DNA from: an uncultured Lachnospiraceae bacterium
GTDB taxonomy: Bacteria > Bacillota > Clostridia > Lachnospirales > Lachnospiraceae
Length of the DNA: 64,000 bases
Assembly (NCBI GenBank): GCA_910579395.1
Contig: CAJTUC010000010.1
Coordinates: forward strand, 308 to 64,307
Reading direction: 5' to 3'
Shown: in pieces, positions 9,201-17,273 of the stretch
Position numbering within the stretch: position 1 is the stretch's first letter
How the letters are laid out: every line of letters starts with the position of its first letter
Position numbers and translations under genes: made by a program
Notes under the pieces: model-generated
Seen by the model: the letters and a program-made list of their open reading frames with translations, nothing else
Told to the model about the DNA's origin: nothing
The model's database searches: none

Positions 9201-9986
9201 ATTTAAATCGGAGGTCGCAAAACGACCGCCGTCCAACTGTACCATAGGGCGTAAATCCGGCGGAATGACCGGAATCGCATCCATGATCATCCATTCGGGT
9301 TTATTTCCTGATTCCCGGAAAGCTTCTACCACTTCCAGTCTCTTGATGATACGGGCGCTCTTCTGTCCGCTGGAATCTTTTAACTCTTCTTTCAGATCTG
9401 CCGCTTCTTGTTCCAGGTCGATTGCTTCAAGCAGTTCTTTGATCGCCTCAGCTCCCATTCCCACACGGAATTTAAAGCCCCAGTTCTCTCTTGCATCCTG
9501 ATACTCTCTTTCGGAAAGCACCTGCTTATACTCTAAATCGGTCTCTCCCGCATCCAGAACGATATAAGCTGCAAAGTACAATACCTTTTCAAGAACTCTC
9601 GGAGATAAATCCAAAATGAGTCCCATACGGCTTGGAATCCCTTTGAAATACCAGATATGGGATACCGGAGCTGCAAGCGCAATATGTCCCATACGCTCTC
9701 TGCGGACACTGGATTTGGTCACTTCAACACCACATCTGTCGCAGACAACGCCTTTATATCTGATCTTCTTATACTTCCCACAATGACATTCCCAGTCTTT
9801 ACTCGGTCCGAATATCTTCTCGCAGTAAAGTCCGTCTTTCTCCGGTTTTAGTGTCCGGTAATTAATTGTTTCCGGCTTTAATACTTCGCCTCTGGACCAT
9901 TCTCTGATTTTCTCTGGAGATGCGAGACCGATTCTGATTGCATCAAATGTCATAGGTTGATATGCTTCCTGTTTTATTTCTGCCAT
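6255..9986 (-). CDS. rpoC: DNA-directed RNA polymerase subunit beta'
   Basis: This is the largest catalytic subunit of RNA polymerase. The 1243 residues fit the Firmicutes form. The N-terminal zinc finger uses C67, C69, C82 and C85; the catalytic loop NADFDGDQMAVH carries the three magnesium-binding aspartates; a second zinc cluster (CRSHIGICAKCYG) and the trigger-loop region GEPGTQLTMRTFH follow. The last 40 residues are a very acidic Glu/Asp tail, as in many Lachnospiraceae. The ATG follows AAAGGAG by 10 nt. It sits 123 bp after rpoB, a gap containing small hairpins, and ends at a terminator shared with the rpsL promoter region. No L7Ae-like gene lies between rpoC and rpsL, unlike in many Bacilli. 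Confidence 0.98.
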   Translation of the reverse strand: MAEIKQEAYQPMTFDAIRIGLASPEKIREWSRGEVLKPETINYRTLKPEKDGLYCEKIFGPSKDWECHCGKYKKIRYKGVVCDRCGVEVTKSSVRRERMGHIALAAPVSHIWYFKGIPSRMGLILDLSPRVLEKVLYFAAYIVLDAGETDLEYKQVLSEREYQDARENWGFKFRVGMGAEAIKELLEAIDLEQEAADLKEELKDSSGQKSARIIKRLEVVEAFRESGNKPEWMIMDAIPVIPPDLRPMVQLDGGRFATSDLNDLYRRIINRNNRLKRLLELGAPDIIVRNEKRMLQEAVDALIDNGRRGRPVTGPGNRALKSLSDMLKGKSGRFRQNLLGKRVDYSGRSVIVVGPELKIYQCGLPKEMAIELFKPFVMKELVSRGISQNIKNAKKLVERLDTQVWDVLEEVIREHPVMLNRAPTLHRLGIQAFEPILVEGKAIKLHPLVCTAFNADFDGDQMAVHLPLSVEAQAECRFLLLSPNNLLKPSDGGPVAVPSQDMVLGIYYLTQEREGVIGEGKYYKNINEAILAYENGECTLHSRIHVRVQKENADGEVITGTEESTLGRFLFNEILPQDLGYVDRSNPENLLKLEVDFHVGKKQLKQILEKVINIHGAVKTAEVLDLIKSTGYHYSTRAAMTVSISDMTVPARKQEMLEEAQATVDKISQNFRRGLITEEERYRAVVETWNETDKELTDVLLAGLDKYSNIFMMADSGARGSNQQIKQLAGMRGLMADTTGRTIELPIKSNFREGLDVLEYFMSAHGARKGLSDTALRTADSGYLTRRMVDVSQELIIRETDCCEGREDIPGMSVKAFMDGKETIEGLKDRITGRFSCNEIKDKDGNVIVKRNHMITPSRAARILSAGVDENGEPIEEVKIRTILTCRSHIGICAKCYGANMATGEAVQVGEAVGIIAAQSIGEPGTQLTMRTFHAGGVAGDDITQGLPRVEELFEARKPKGLAIIAEFGGVATIKDTKKKREVVITNDETGESKTYLIPYGSRIKILDGAALEAGDELTEGSVNPHDLLKIKGIRAVQDYMLREVQRVYRLQGVDIADKHIEVIVRQMLKKVRIESSGDTEYLPGTLVDVLEYEDLNEALVKEGKEPADGKQIMLGITKAALATNSFLSAASFQETTKVLTEAAIKGKIDPLVGLKENVIIGKLIPAGTGMKRYRSTKLNTDENLLARLAVEDEVNVREDYAADEEEEIEISEDLYADEETEEEMTDIEDIEEIEEDTVEILE

Positions 9987-10109
9987 GTTAAGCCTGCTCC
10001 TTTCACACTAATACCCATGCTTTTTCTCAGCCTGCGATATTTGTGGCTGCAAGACACAATATTCGCAAGACGAATAAATTCGTCTATGAAAAATCCGAGA
10101 TTTTTCAAT

Positions 10110-13100
10110 CTATTCGTCGTAGGATTCTTCGAAATCAACATCCAGTTCCATATCACCTTCCGCGAAATCATCCTCCAGGAAATCCGCATCCGGCTCTTCG
10201 CTGTTGACTAACTCGCCGCTTTCTTCATCAAATTCCTGCTTCTGATATCCCATACTGCCGAGGGACTCTTTCTCATAATCATAACTTCTGGAATCGCCCT
10301 CGATTTCATAGCGGTAATCGTTTTCACTGTAATCGACAGTCTCCATGATCTCCACTTCTGTCTGATCTTCCCGAAGGACTCTGACATCCAGTCCAAGAGA
10401 CTGCAATTCTTTCAGCAGAACCTTAAAGGACTCCGGAATACCGGGTTCTGGAATGTTATCTCCTTTAATGATCGCCTCATAAGTCTTCACACGACCGACA
10501 ACATCATCGGATTTCACCGTCAGGATTTCCTGAAGCGTATAGGCAGCGCCGTATGCTTCCAGCGCCCATACTTCCATTTCACCGAAACGCTGTCCGCCAA
10601 ACTGTGCTTTACCGCCGAGCGGCTGCTGTGTTACCAACGCATAAGGACCAGTAGAACGCGCATGAATCTTATCATCTACCAAATGATGCAGTTTCAGATA
10701 GTGCATGTGGCCAATCGTTACCGGCGCATCGAAATATTCACCCGTTCTGCCGTCGCGAAGCCTTACTTTACCGTCTCTGGAAATCGGAACCCCCTTCCAC
10801 ACTTCTCTGTGGTCACGGTTCTCGGACAGATATTCCATGACTTCCGGCAAAAGTTCTTCTTTATGTTTTTTCTCAAATTCTTCCCACTCCAGATTGACAT
10901 AATCGTTCGCCAAATCCAGTGTATCCATGATATCGCCTTCTTTTGCACCGTCAAATACCGGCGTTGCCACGTCGAAGCCAAGCGCTCTCGCTGCCAGCGA
11001 AAGATGGATTTCAAGCACCTGTCCGATATTCATACGGGAAGGCACGCCCAAAGGATTCAATACGATATCGAGCGGGCGGCCGTTCGGCAGATATGGCATA
11101 TCCTCTACCGGAAGCACGCGGGAAACAACACCTTTGTTACCATGACGGCCAGCCATTTTATCGCCGACGGAAATCTTTCTCTTCTGTGCGATATAGATAC
11201 GAACTGCCTGATTCACGCCGGGAGACAATTCATCGCCATTCTCCCTCGTAAATACTTTTGCATTGACAACAATACCATATTCACCGTGCGGAACCTTCAA
11301 AGAAGTATCACGCACTTCTCTTGCTTTTTCACCAAAGATCGCACGAAGCAGTCTTTCTTCCGCAGTCAGTTCCGTTTCACCCTTAGGTGTTACTTTACCG
11401 ACAAGGATATCACCAGCACGGACCTCCGCACCAATCCGGATAATACCTCTTTCATCCAGATCTTTCAGCGCATCATCGCCGACACCCGGAACGTCTCTTG
11501 TGATTTCTTCCGGTCCAAGCTTCGTATCACGCGCTTCTGCTTCGTATTCTTCTATATGAACGGATGTATAGACATCCTCCTGAACGAGTCTCTCGCTGAG
11601 CAGTACGGCATCCTCATAGTTATAGCCTTCCCATGTCATAAAGCCGATCAACGGGTTTTTACCGAGCGCAAGCTCACCGTTTTCCGTGGAAGGGCCGTCC
11701 GCGATCACTTCTCCCGCCTCTACATGGGTACCCTTGAACACAATGGGCTTCTGATTATAGCAGTTAGACTGATTGCTTCTGGAAAACTTCGACAAACGGT
11801 ACTCATCCTTCTCTCCGTCATCATAAGTCATCTTAATCAGATTAGAGGATACATAATCGACCGTACCCGCTTTTCTTGCAAGGACACAGACACCTGAGTC
11901 AACAGCCGCTTTCGGTTCCATACCCGTACCGACGACAGGCGCTTCCGTAAACAAAAGCGGCACTGCCTGACGCTGCATGTTGGAACCCATCAGCGCACGG
12001 TTCGCATCATCATTCTGCAGGAACGGAATCAAAGCTGTCGCAACGGAAAATACCATCTTCGGCGATACGTCCATATAATCGAACATCGCCTTCGGGTATT
12101 CCTGCGTTTCCTCTTTAAAACGGCCGGAAATGTTGTTACGCGCAAAATAGCCTTCCGCATCAAGAGGTGCCGACGCCTGCGCAACATGATAATTATCTTC
12201 CTCATCCGCCGTCATGTAAACGACCTCATCCGTAACACGCGGATTGGCCGGATCGCTCTTATCGATCTTACGATAAGGAGCCTCCACAAAACCATATTCA
12301 TTAATTCTTGCATAAGATGCAAGAGAGTTGATCAGACCGATATTCGGACCTTCAGGCGTCTCGATCGGACACATTCTTCCGTAATGCGTATAGTGAACGT
12401 CACGCACCTCAAATCCGGCACGGTCTCTCGACAGACCGCCGGGTCCCAATGCGGATAAACGTCTCTTATGAGTCAGCTCACCAAGCGGATTGTTCTGGTC
12501 CATGAACTGGGAAAGCTGGGAAGAGCCGAAAAATTCTTTTACCGCAGCCTGTACAGGTTTGATATTGATCAATACCTGCGGTGAAATCTCTTCCGCATCA
12601 TGGGTCGTCATTCTCTCGCGAACGACTCTTTCCAGTCTGGAAAGACCAATACGATACTGGTTCTGTAGCAGTTCCCCAACCGCTCTGATACGTCTGTTAC
12701 CCAGATGATCGATATCATCGTCATTGCCGATTCCATATTCAAGATGAATATTATAGTTAATGGACGCGAGGATATCTTCCTTTGTAATATGTTTCGGAAT
12801 CAGTTCATGTACGTTTTTCTGAATCGCTTCAGCCAGAAGGCCCGCATCCTCACTGTATTCTTCCAGAATCTGCTGCAATACCGGATAATAAACGAGTTCC
12901 GTAATGCCGAGTTCTTTCGGATTACAGTCCACATGGCTCGTAATGTCTACCATCATGTTAGACAATATCTTGACATTCTTTTCCTCAGTCTGAATCCATA
13001 CATAAGGAACCGCCGCGTTCTGAATGGTATCTGCCATTTCAGCAGTCACCGTATCACCGGCACTAGCAAGCACTTCACCAGTCGAGGTGTCAATAACATC

Positions 13101-13988
13101 TTCTGCCAGAACATGATTTCTGATTCTGTTCCGTAACATCAGCTTTTTATTAAATTTATATCTTCCAACTTTCGCCAAATCATATCTTCTGGGGTCAAAG
13201 AACATCGCATTGATCAGGCTTTCCGCGCTCTCTACGCTGAGAGGCTCGCCCGGACGAATTTTTTTGTACAATTCCAAAAGACCTTCCTGATGATTCTCTG
13301 AAACGTCCTTGGAAAAACTTGCTTCTATTTTGGGTTCGTCACCGAATAATTCCCTGATCTCATCATTGGAACCCACCCCCAGGGCCCTGATCAAAACAGT
13401 GATCGGCACTTTTCTGGTTCTGTCAACGCGCACATAGAACACATCGTTAGAATCCGTTTCGTATTCCAGCCATGCGCCGCGGTTCGGGATGACGGTAGAG
13501 GCAAACAGTCTCTTACCGATTTTGTCATGGCTTATCGCATAATAAATGCCCGGAGAACGTACTAACTGGCTGACGATAACACGCTCTGCTCCGTTGATAA
13601 CGAAAGTGCCTGTCTCTGTCATTAGAGGCAGGTCGCCCATAAAAATTTCATGTTCCGTAATTTCGTCTTTTTCTTTGTTGATCAGACGAACTTTCACTTT
13701 TAAAGGCGCTGCATAGGTTGCGTCTCTCTCTTTACATTTCTCAATAGAATACTTAACGTCCTCAGCACACAATTCAAAATCTACGAATTCCAGACTCAGA
13801 TGACCACTATAATCTGAAATTGGAGAGATGTCGTCAAAAACTTCTTTCAGCCCTTCATGCAGGAACCATTGATAGGAGTTCTTCTGAACTTCGATCAGGT
13901 TCGGCATTTCCAGAACCTCTTTCTGTCGTGCATAAGTCATACGCGTGTTCTTTCCAGAAGCAGCCGCGCGGATTCTGTTCTTTTCCAT
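10110..13988 (-). CDS. rpoB: DNA-directed RNA polymerase subunit beta
   Basis: This is the catalytic beta subunit of RNA polymerase, about 1292 residues. The rifampicin pocket reads GSSQLSQFMDQNNPL, then ELTHKRRLSALGPGGL, with the sensitive-type Asp, His and Ser residues all present. Other landmarks are GRMCPIETPEGPNIGLI, the KMAGRHGNKG lysine segment and QPLGGKAQFGGQRFGEMEVWAL. Two ATGs lie 6 bases apart; I choose 13988 because GGGGTG is 8 nt before it, while the ATG at 13994 is too close. The C-terminus carries an acidic extension. It has its own promoter about 90 bp upstream and is probably co-transcribed with rpoC. Confidence 0.98.
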   Translation of the reverse strand: MEKNRIRAAASGKNTRMTYARQKEVLEMPNLIEVQKNSYQWFLHEGLKEVFDDISPISDYSGHLSLEFVDFELCAEDVKYSIEKCKERDATYAAPLKVKVRLINKEKDEITEHEIFMGDLPLMTETGTFVINGAERVIVSQLVRSPGIYYAISHDKIGKRLFASTVIPNRGAWLEYETDSNDVFYVRVDRTRKVPITVLIRALGVGSNDEIRELFGDEPKIEASFSKDVSENHQEGLLELYKKIRPGEPLSVESAESLINAMFFDPRRYDLAKVGRYKFNKKLMLRNRIRNHVLAEDVIDTSTGEVLASAGDTVTAEMADTIQNAAVPYVWIQTEEKNVKILSNMMVDITSHVDCNPKELGITELVYYPVLQQILEEYSEDAGLLAEAIQKNVHELIPKHITKEDILASINYNIHLEYGIGNDDDIDHLGNRRIRAVGELLQNQYRIGLSRLERVVRERMTTHDAEEISPQVLINIKPVQAAVKEFFGSSQLSQFMDQNNPLGELTHKRRLSALGPGGLSRDRAGFEVRDVHYTHYGRMCPIETPEGPNIGLINSLASYARINEYGFVEAPYRKIDKSDPANPRVTDEVVYMTADEEDNYHVAQASAPLDAEGYFARNNISGRFKEETQEYPKAMFDYMDVSPKMVFSVATALIPFLQNDDANRALMGSNMQRQAVPLLFTEAPVVGTGMEPKAAVDSGVCVLARKAGTVDYVSSNLIKMTYDDGEKDEYRLSKFSRSNQSNCYNQKPIVFKGTHVEAGEVIADGPSTENGELALGKNPLIGFMTWEGYNYEDAVLLSERLVQEDVYTSVHIEEYEAEARDTKLGPEEITRDVPGVGDDALKDLDERGIIRIGAEVRAGDILVGKVTPKGETELTAEERLLRAIFGEKAREVRDTSLKVPHGEYGIVVNAKVFTRENGDELSPGVNQAVRIYIAQKRKISVGDKMAGRHGNKGVVSRVLPVEDMPYLPNGRPLDIVLNPLGVPSRMNIGQVLEIHLSLAARALGFDVATPVFDGAKEGDIMDTLDLANDYVNLEWEEFEKKHKEELLPEVMEYLSENRDHREVWKGVPISRDGKVRLRDGRTGEYFDAPVTIGHMHYLKLHHLVDDKIHARSTGPYALVTQQPLGGKAQFGGQRFGEMEVWALEAYGAAYTLQEILTVKSDDVVGRVKTYEAIIKGDNIPEPGIPESFKVLLKELQSLGLDVRVLREDQTEVEIMETVDYSENDYRYEIEGDSRSYDYEKESLGSMGYQKQEFDEESGELVNSEEPDADFLEDDFAEGDMELDVDFEESYDE

Positions 13989-14079
13989 TGACATTTCACC
14001 CCGTTCTTTATGATTTAGCGCCTATTTATCAAAAATGACACTACAAATAAGCATACCACACCACAATAGTGCACTATAC

Positions 14080-14109
14080 ATTCTACTACAACCCACCCCT
14101 TCGAGTCAA
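14080..14109 (-). promoter_or_regulatory. Sigma-A promoter of rpoB-rpoC
   Basis: The minus strand reads TTGACT, 18 nt, TAGAAT, about 90 bases before rpoB, with a run of A/T-rich sequence upstream of the -35 that could act as an UP element. The existence of this promoter means rpoBC can be expressed apart from rplJL. Confidence 0.75.
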
Positions 14110-14201
14110 CCATTATTTTTCCAAATTCTGAAAATTTTAAGAATTTTAAGAATATAGAATATTCATTTGAATTTTAGAACTGTCCCCGCAAAATGATAAC
14201 A

Positions 14202-14232
14202 AACCGCCTGCAGAATCTCTCTGCAAGCGGTT
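14202..14232 (-). terminator. Hairpin in the rplL-rpoB spacer
   Basis: Arms AACCGCCTGCAGA and TCTGCAAGCGGTT pair at 12 of 13 positions around a 5-nt loop. The T tract on the minus strand is broken (TTGTTATCATTTT), so it may be a weak terminator or a processing site. Confidence 0.5.
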
Positions 14233-14277
14233 CTCTTTTGTGTTCTTACACCCCGACAAAGCCGGAACTGTCAGTCT

Positions 14278-14369
14278 GTCCTGCCAACCCGACAGAACCA
14301 AATCTATCGAAGCATCCTGCATAACCTGACAGAATCAAATCTATCGGGTCATCCTGCACAACCTGATAA
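14278..14369. repeat. 37-bp tandem repeat in the rplL-rpoB spacer
   Basis: Two full units (14286-14322 and 14323-14359) of the form AACCTGACAGAATCAAATC plus TATCGGGTCATCCTGCAC, with partial units at both ends, repeat at exactly 37 bp. Copies differ at a handful of positions. They lie in the 462-bp gene-free gap between rplL and rpoB and contain no ORF. Confidence 0.8.
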
Positions 14370-14386
14370 AAATCGCCCCGCGATTT
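14366..14386 (-). terminator. Terminator candidate downstream of rplL
   Basis: On the minus strand a 7-bp stem AAATCGC/GCGATTT with a GGG loop runs into TTATC, about 65 bases after the rplL stop. It would limit read-through from rplJL into rpoBC. Confidence 0.55.
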
Positions 14387-14450
14387 CTATCGGCCAAAAC
14401 ATAGGATTTCTCAAGCGGCGTCTTTTGACGCATTAGAAATTCTTTTCGGC

Positions 14451-14828
14451 CTATTTGAGGGTAACTTTTGCTCCTTCAGCTTCCAGTTTAGCTTTGATAT
14501 CATCAGCTTCCTCTTTGGATGCTGCTTCCTTAACCATCTTCGGTGCGGAATCAACAAGGTCTTTTGCTTCTTTCAGGCCGAGACCTGTAGCTTCACGAAC
14601 AACTTTGATAACTTTAACTTTGTTCGGGCCAACCTCTGTCAGCTCAACGTCGAATTCTGTCTTCTCTTCTGCTGCTGCCGCGCCGTCACCAGCTGCTGCT
14701 GCAACAACTACGCCTGCTGCTGCGGATACACCGAATTCTTCTTCGCAAGCCTTTACCAGATCATTCAGTTCCAATACTGTCAACTCTTTGATTGCATCAA
14801 TTATTTCCTGACTTGTTAATTTTGCCAT
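14451..14828 (-). CDS. rplL: 50S ribosomal protein L7/L12
   Basis: L7/L12 forms the flexible stalk that recruits translation GTPases to the ribosome. The 125 residues comprise an N-terminal dimerisation helix pair, an Ala/Gly-rich hinge (AAAGVVVAAAAGDGAAA) and the C-terminal domain with KTEFDVELTEVG and the VKVIKVVREATGLGLKEAK helix. GGAGG precedes the ATG at a normal distance. It follows rplJ by 111 bp and is presumably on the same transcript under control of the L10 leader. Confidence 0.98.
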   Translation of the reverse strand: MAKLTSQEIIDAIKELTVLELNDLVKACEEEFGVSAAAGVVVAAAAGDGAAAAEEKTEFDVELTEVGPNKVKVIKVVREATGLGLKEAKDLVDSAPKMVKEAASKEEADDIKAKLEAEGAKVTLK

Positions 14829-14939
14829 GATAATTTACCTCCATATTAATATTTGTTCATCTGATTTTACTGTTATGCAGCCTTTTGCCTCATTTGTTTT
14901 TCTACTGCATTGGGCTTTTTGCCGCACTCATTCTTTTTC

Positions 14940-15512
14940 TTATTCTGCAGCCGGTGCTTCTTCTGCCGCTGGCGCAGCCGCTTCCTCAGCAGGCTCTTCT
15001 TTGGCCGCAGGAGCTTCGCATGCCGATGCGCCGCCTTTTTCTGCAAGCTGATTCATGACACGCGCAAAGTTCGTGATCGGGGACTGGATACTTCCAAGCA
15101 GTTTGGAAAGCAGTTCTTCTCTGGAAGGAATCTTGGAAATATTGATAATGCCTTCCGCATCGTAAACGATGCCTTCCACAATGCCGCCCTTAACCTCGAG
15201 CTTATCCGCAGTCTTCGCAAATTTGCAGAGAACTCTCGCAGGCGCCGTTGCGTCTTCCGTAGAAATCGCAAGTGCGCTCGGTCCTTCCAGATAAGGAAGA
15301 AGCGCTTCGCAGTCAGTTCCCTTGAATGCGAAATTCATCATTGTGTTTTTGTAAACCTTGTAGCTGATACCCGCTTCACGAAGCTGTTTACGAAGTTCTG
15401 TATCCTGCTCTACCGTAAGTCCGCGGTAATCGACCAGAACAACTGACTGAGCATCTTTGATGGATGCGGAAATCTCCTCTATGACAGGTTTCTTCAATTC
15501 AACTTTTGCCAT
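14940..15512 (-). CDS. rplJ: 50S ribosomal protein L10 with an Ala/Glu-rich C-terminal tail
   Basis: L10 anchors the L7/L12 dimers to 23S rRNA. The first about 165 residues match the family: VVLVDYRGLTVEQDTELRKQ near the N-terminus, then YKVYKNTM, and the C-terminal helix that holds L7/L12. The 190-residue length exceeds the usual 165-175 because the end is a low-complexity Pro/Ala/Glu tail (repeats like PAEEAAAPAAEEAPAAE), common in clostridial L10 proteins. AAGGAGG lies 8 nt before the ATG. A leader typical of L10 autoregulation and a strong promoter lie immediately upstream. Confidence 0.97.
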   Translation of the reverse strand: MAKVELKKPVIEEISASIKDAQSVVLVDYRGLTVEQDTELRKQLREAGISYKVYKNTMMNFAFKGTDCEALLPYLEGPSALAISTEDATAPARVLCKFAKTADKLEVKGGIVEGIVYDAEGIINISKIPSREELLSKLLGSIQSPITNFARVMNQLAEKGGASACEAPAAKEEPAEEAAAPAAEEAPAAE

Positions 15513-15574
15513 TTTATTTACCTCCTTATAGATTTTACGCCGAAAGGAGTTTCGTGAAATTCTTCACAGAATAT

Positions 15575-15692
15575 AAAAAACCTCCCTGAAGACAGGAAGG
15601 TTCAAACTTTCATCATAAACTCTTCTCCTCGGTAGGCGGAATCCTTACGCCGTAACGGCACCTACTGTCTTCGGCATGGTCGAACGACCTTT
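15575..15692 (-). promoter_or_regulatory. Ribosomal protein L10 leader with attenuator
   Basis: The minus-strand leader contains the CCGAAGACAGTAGGTGCC strand and the matching CCGCCTACCGAGGAGAAG strand typical of the Firmicutes L10 leader. A terminator follows at about 15575-15603 (AACCTTCCTG, short loop, CAGGGAGGTT, then six T). By analogy with the known family, L10 with L12 binds the leader and favours termination when in excess. Confidence 0.9.
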
Positions 15693-15695
15693 CTT

Positions 15696-15725
15696 AATAT
15701 AGCACAGCTGTTTTTCCTGTGTCAA
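15696..15725 (-). promoter_or_regulatory. Sigma-A promoter of rplJ-rplL
   Basis: The minus strand reads TTGACA (15720-15725), 18 nt, TATATT (15696-15701). The transcript would begin at about 15689, exactly at the 5' edge of the L10 leader. Confidence 0.85.
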
Positions 15726-15756
15726 TACTTTTTCTTTAAAATATCAATACAAGTTC

Positions 15757-15957
15757 GTCCACCGCCTGTCGAGTTCCCGCCGTGCCTGTCCGGGCACAGT
15801 TCCCTGCGGAGACCCTGGAAGAGCGTCGGCACTTAGTGAAAAAGACGCATCGCGGCTTTTGAACTTAGTACCGCTACAGCTCTTCGCGGAGCGCAAGCGT
15901 GTCTCCAAAGGGAACTGTGCCCGGACAGGCACGGCGGGGACTCGACAGGCGGCGGAC
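15757..15957 (-). repeat. Long palindromic repeat, element A (core in minus orientation)
   Basis: Outer arms 15757-15805 and 15909-15957 (49 nt each) are complementary at 47 positions. The 103-nt core between them, read on the minus strand, matches element B at 23998-24100 at about 87 of 103 positions without a gap. The core carries its own nested stems (GAAGAGC/GCTCTTC; CGGTACT with AGTGCCG). It lies 5 bp after the capA-like stop and just upstream of the rplJ promoter. A 62-codon minus-strand ORF inside it is a product of the repeat, not a gene. Confidence 0.9.
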
Positions 15958-15962
15958 TACGA

Positions 15963-17273
15963 TCACGGCAGCGTCACATACCCATCTTCATCAATCTGCA
16001 CCGTCTGCGACATTCTGCGCATCTCGCCGAGCACTCTCGCTTTTTCTTCGCCTTCGAGCAGGCTCGTCTTACAGTTGTTTTGTATACACGGAATGAACTG
16101 AAAACTCTGCAGGCCCTCTGATGATATCGTCACTTTTACCATGCCGGTGTCCAGCTGCTTTGAATTGAACCAGAAATTGCCGAGGCTGTATATCACAGGG
16201 ACCCCGTCTATGATATCGATTTTCTGCAAAATATGCGGATGGTCTCCGATAATGAGATCCGCTCCCGCTTGGACCAGTTCCGGAGCCTGTTTGTTCTGCG
16301 CCCAGTCGGTCTCTTCCTGATTTTCCGTTCCCCAATGCACATAGACGATGACAAAATCACTCTCTTCTTTTGCCGCCTCCACGGTCTGCAGAAGCCTTTC
16401 ACCGTTAAAACAACGGAAAACACCCGGAGAAGTCTCCGTCGCGCCTTTTGTATCAGGATTATCCAGCCTTTCTATCTGTGTCGCAGAAATGAAGGCAATC
16501 TTCATATCATTGATAATAAAATAGACCGGTGCGGAAGCTTCTTCTATATTCACTCCGGCTCCCACATAAGGAATGCCTTCTTCCCGCAAGATCTGCATCG
16601 AATCCAACAGCGCCTGCTCCCCGTAATCATAAGCATGGTTATTGGCAAGCGATACAATATCCACACCAAGTTCCGTCAGATAAGATACGGAATTGGGCCT
16701 TGCGCGGAACGTGAACTGTTTCTCCGGTGTAGGCGCTCCTCTGTCCGAATAGGCAAATTCGTTATTGAGCATCATAATATCGGCGCTCTGCATCTCTCCG
16801 ATCAGTTCCGGCTCAATTCCACTGCCGATATCCCCGCCGTTTTGCAAAAGTTTCGCCATCACACTGTAATTCGGGTCAAAAAGGATGTCTCCCGCAAAAG
16901 TAATTGTCACGATATTTTCGTCAAAAGCCTCTTTTGCATAAATATTATGCTCCGCCATGTATGCCTCATCCTGCAGAATTTCCGCATACCGGCCGCTTTC
17001 CACGGGCGGCTCTTCCTCTGCGCTTTGGTTTTCACTTTCATTTTTGCCTTCTGCCTCTGTATCCTCTTCTTTTTTTACGACAGGCTCCTCCGATATCGTT
17101 TCTTCCGCCAATTGAAGATTCTGCCGGACAGGCTCCTCTTCCTTATAGATATACTGATAAGCGAGCAGGCAGAAAAGCCCTGCCGATACGACGAAGATCA
17201 GGGTGATGCAAAAAGGCGCTATAAAGCCGGAACTTTTTTTTCTACGCTTTTTTCTATGTTTCTTTCTGCTCAT
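15963..17273 (-). CDS. CapA-family membrane-anchored metallophosphatase
   Basis: This belongs to the CapA/PgsA (PGA_cap) family, which has a calcineurin-like phosphoesterase fold and is linked to capsule or poly-gamma-glutamate synthesis. The 436 residues start with a Lys/Arg-rich cytoplasmic stub and one membrane helix (about residues 17-40), then an acidic linker. The catalytic domain shows AGDILFD (about 127-133), LNNEFAYSD, LANNHAYDYG (about 209-218), YVHWGTE (about 311-317) and GDHPHILQ with SLGNFWF. It sits between rplA and rplJ, an unusual insertion into the ribosomal cluster, and is overlapped at its start by a 37-codon membrane ORF. No PgsBC genes are near, so poly-glutamate synthesis is not implied. 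Its substrate is unknown. Confidence 0.88.
   Translation of the reverse strand: MSRKKHRKKRRKKSSGFIAPFCITLIFVVSAGLFCLLAYQYIYKEEEPVRQNLQLAEETISEEPVVKKEEDTEAEGKNESENQSAEEEPPVESGRYAEILQDEAYMAEHNIYAKEAFDENIVTITFAGDILFDPNYSVMAKLLQNGGDIGSGIEPELIGEMQSADIMMLNNEFAYSDRGAPTPEKQFTFRARPNSVSYLTELGVDIVSLANNHAYDYGEQALLDSMQILREEGIPYVGAGVNIEEASAPVYFIINDMKIAFISATQIERLDNPDTKGATETSPGVFRCFNGERLLQTVEAAKEESDFVIVYVHWGTENQEETDWAQNKQAPELVQAGADLIIGDHPHILQKIDIIDGVPVIYSLGNFWFNSKQLDTGMVKVTISSEGLQSFQFIPCIQNNCKTSLLEGEEKARVLGEMRRMSQTVQIDEDGYVTLP

Noticed and set aside
15744..15932. 62-codon minus-strand ORF similar to the start of a 107-codon ORF at 23998-24321
   Set aside because: Both lie within palindromic elements A and B; the protein similarity follows from the repeated DNA core. 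No ribosome site or family supports a gene.
15757..15957. Element A as an rplJ regulatory RNA or simple terminator of the CapA-family gene
   Set aside because: It lies upstream of the rplJ promoter and so outside the rplJ transcript. A second copy in an unrelated place shows it is a repeat, although it might still end transcription.
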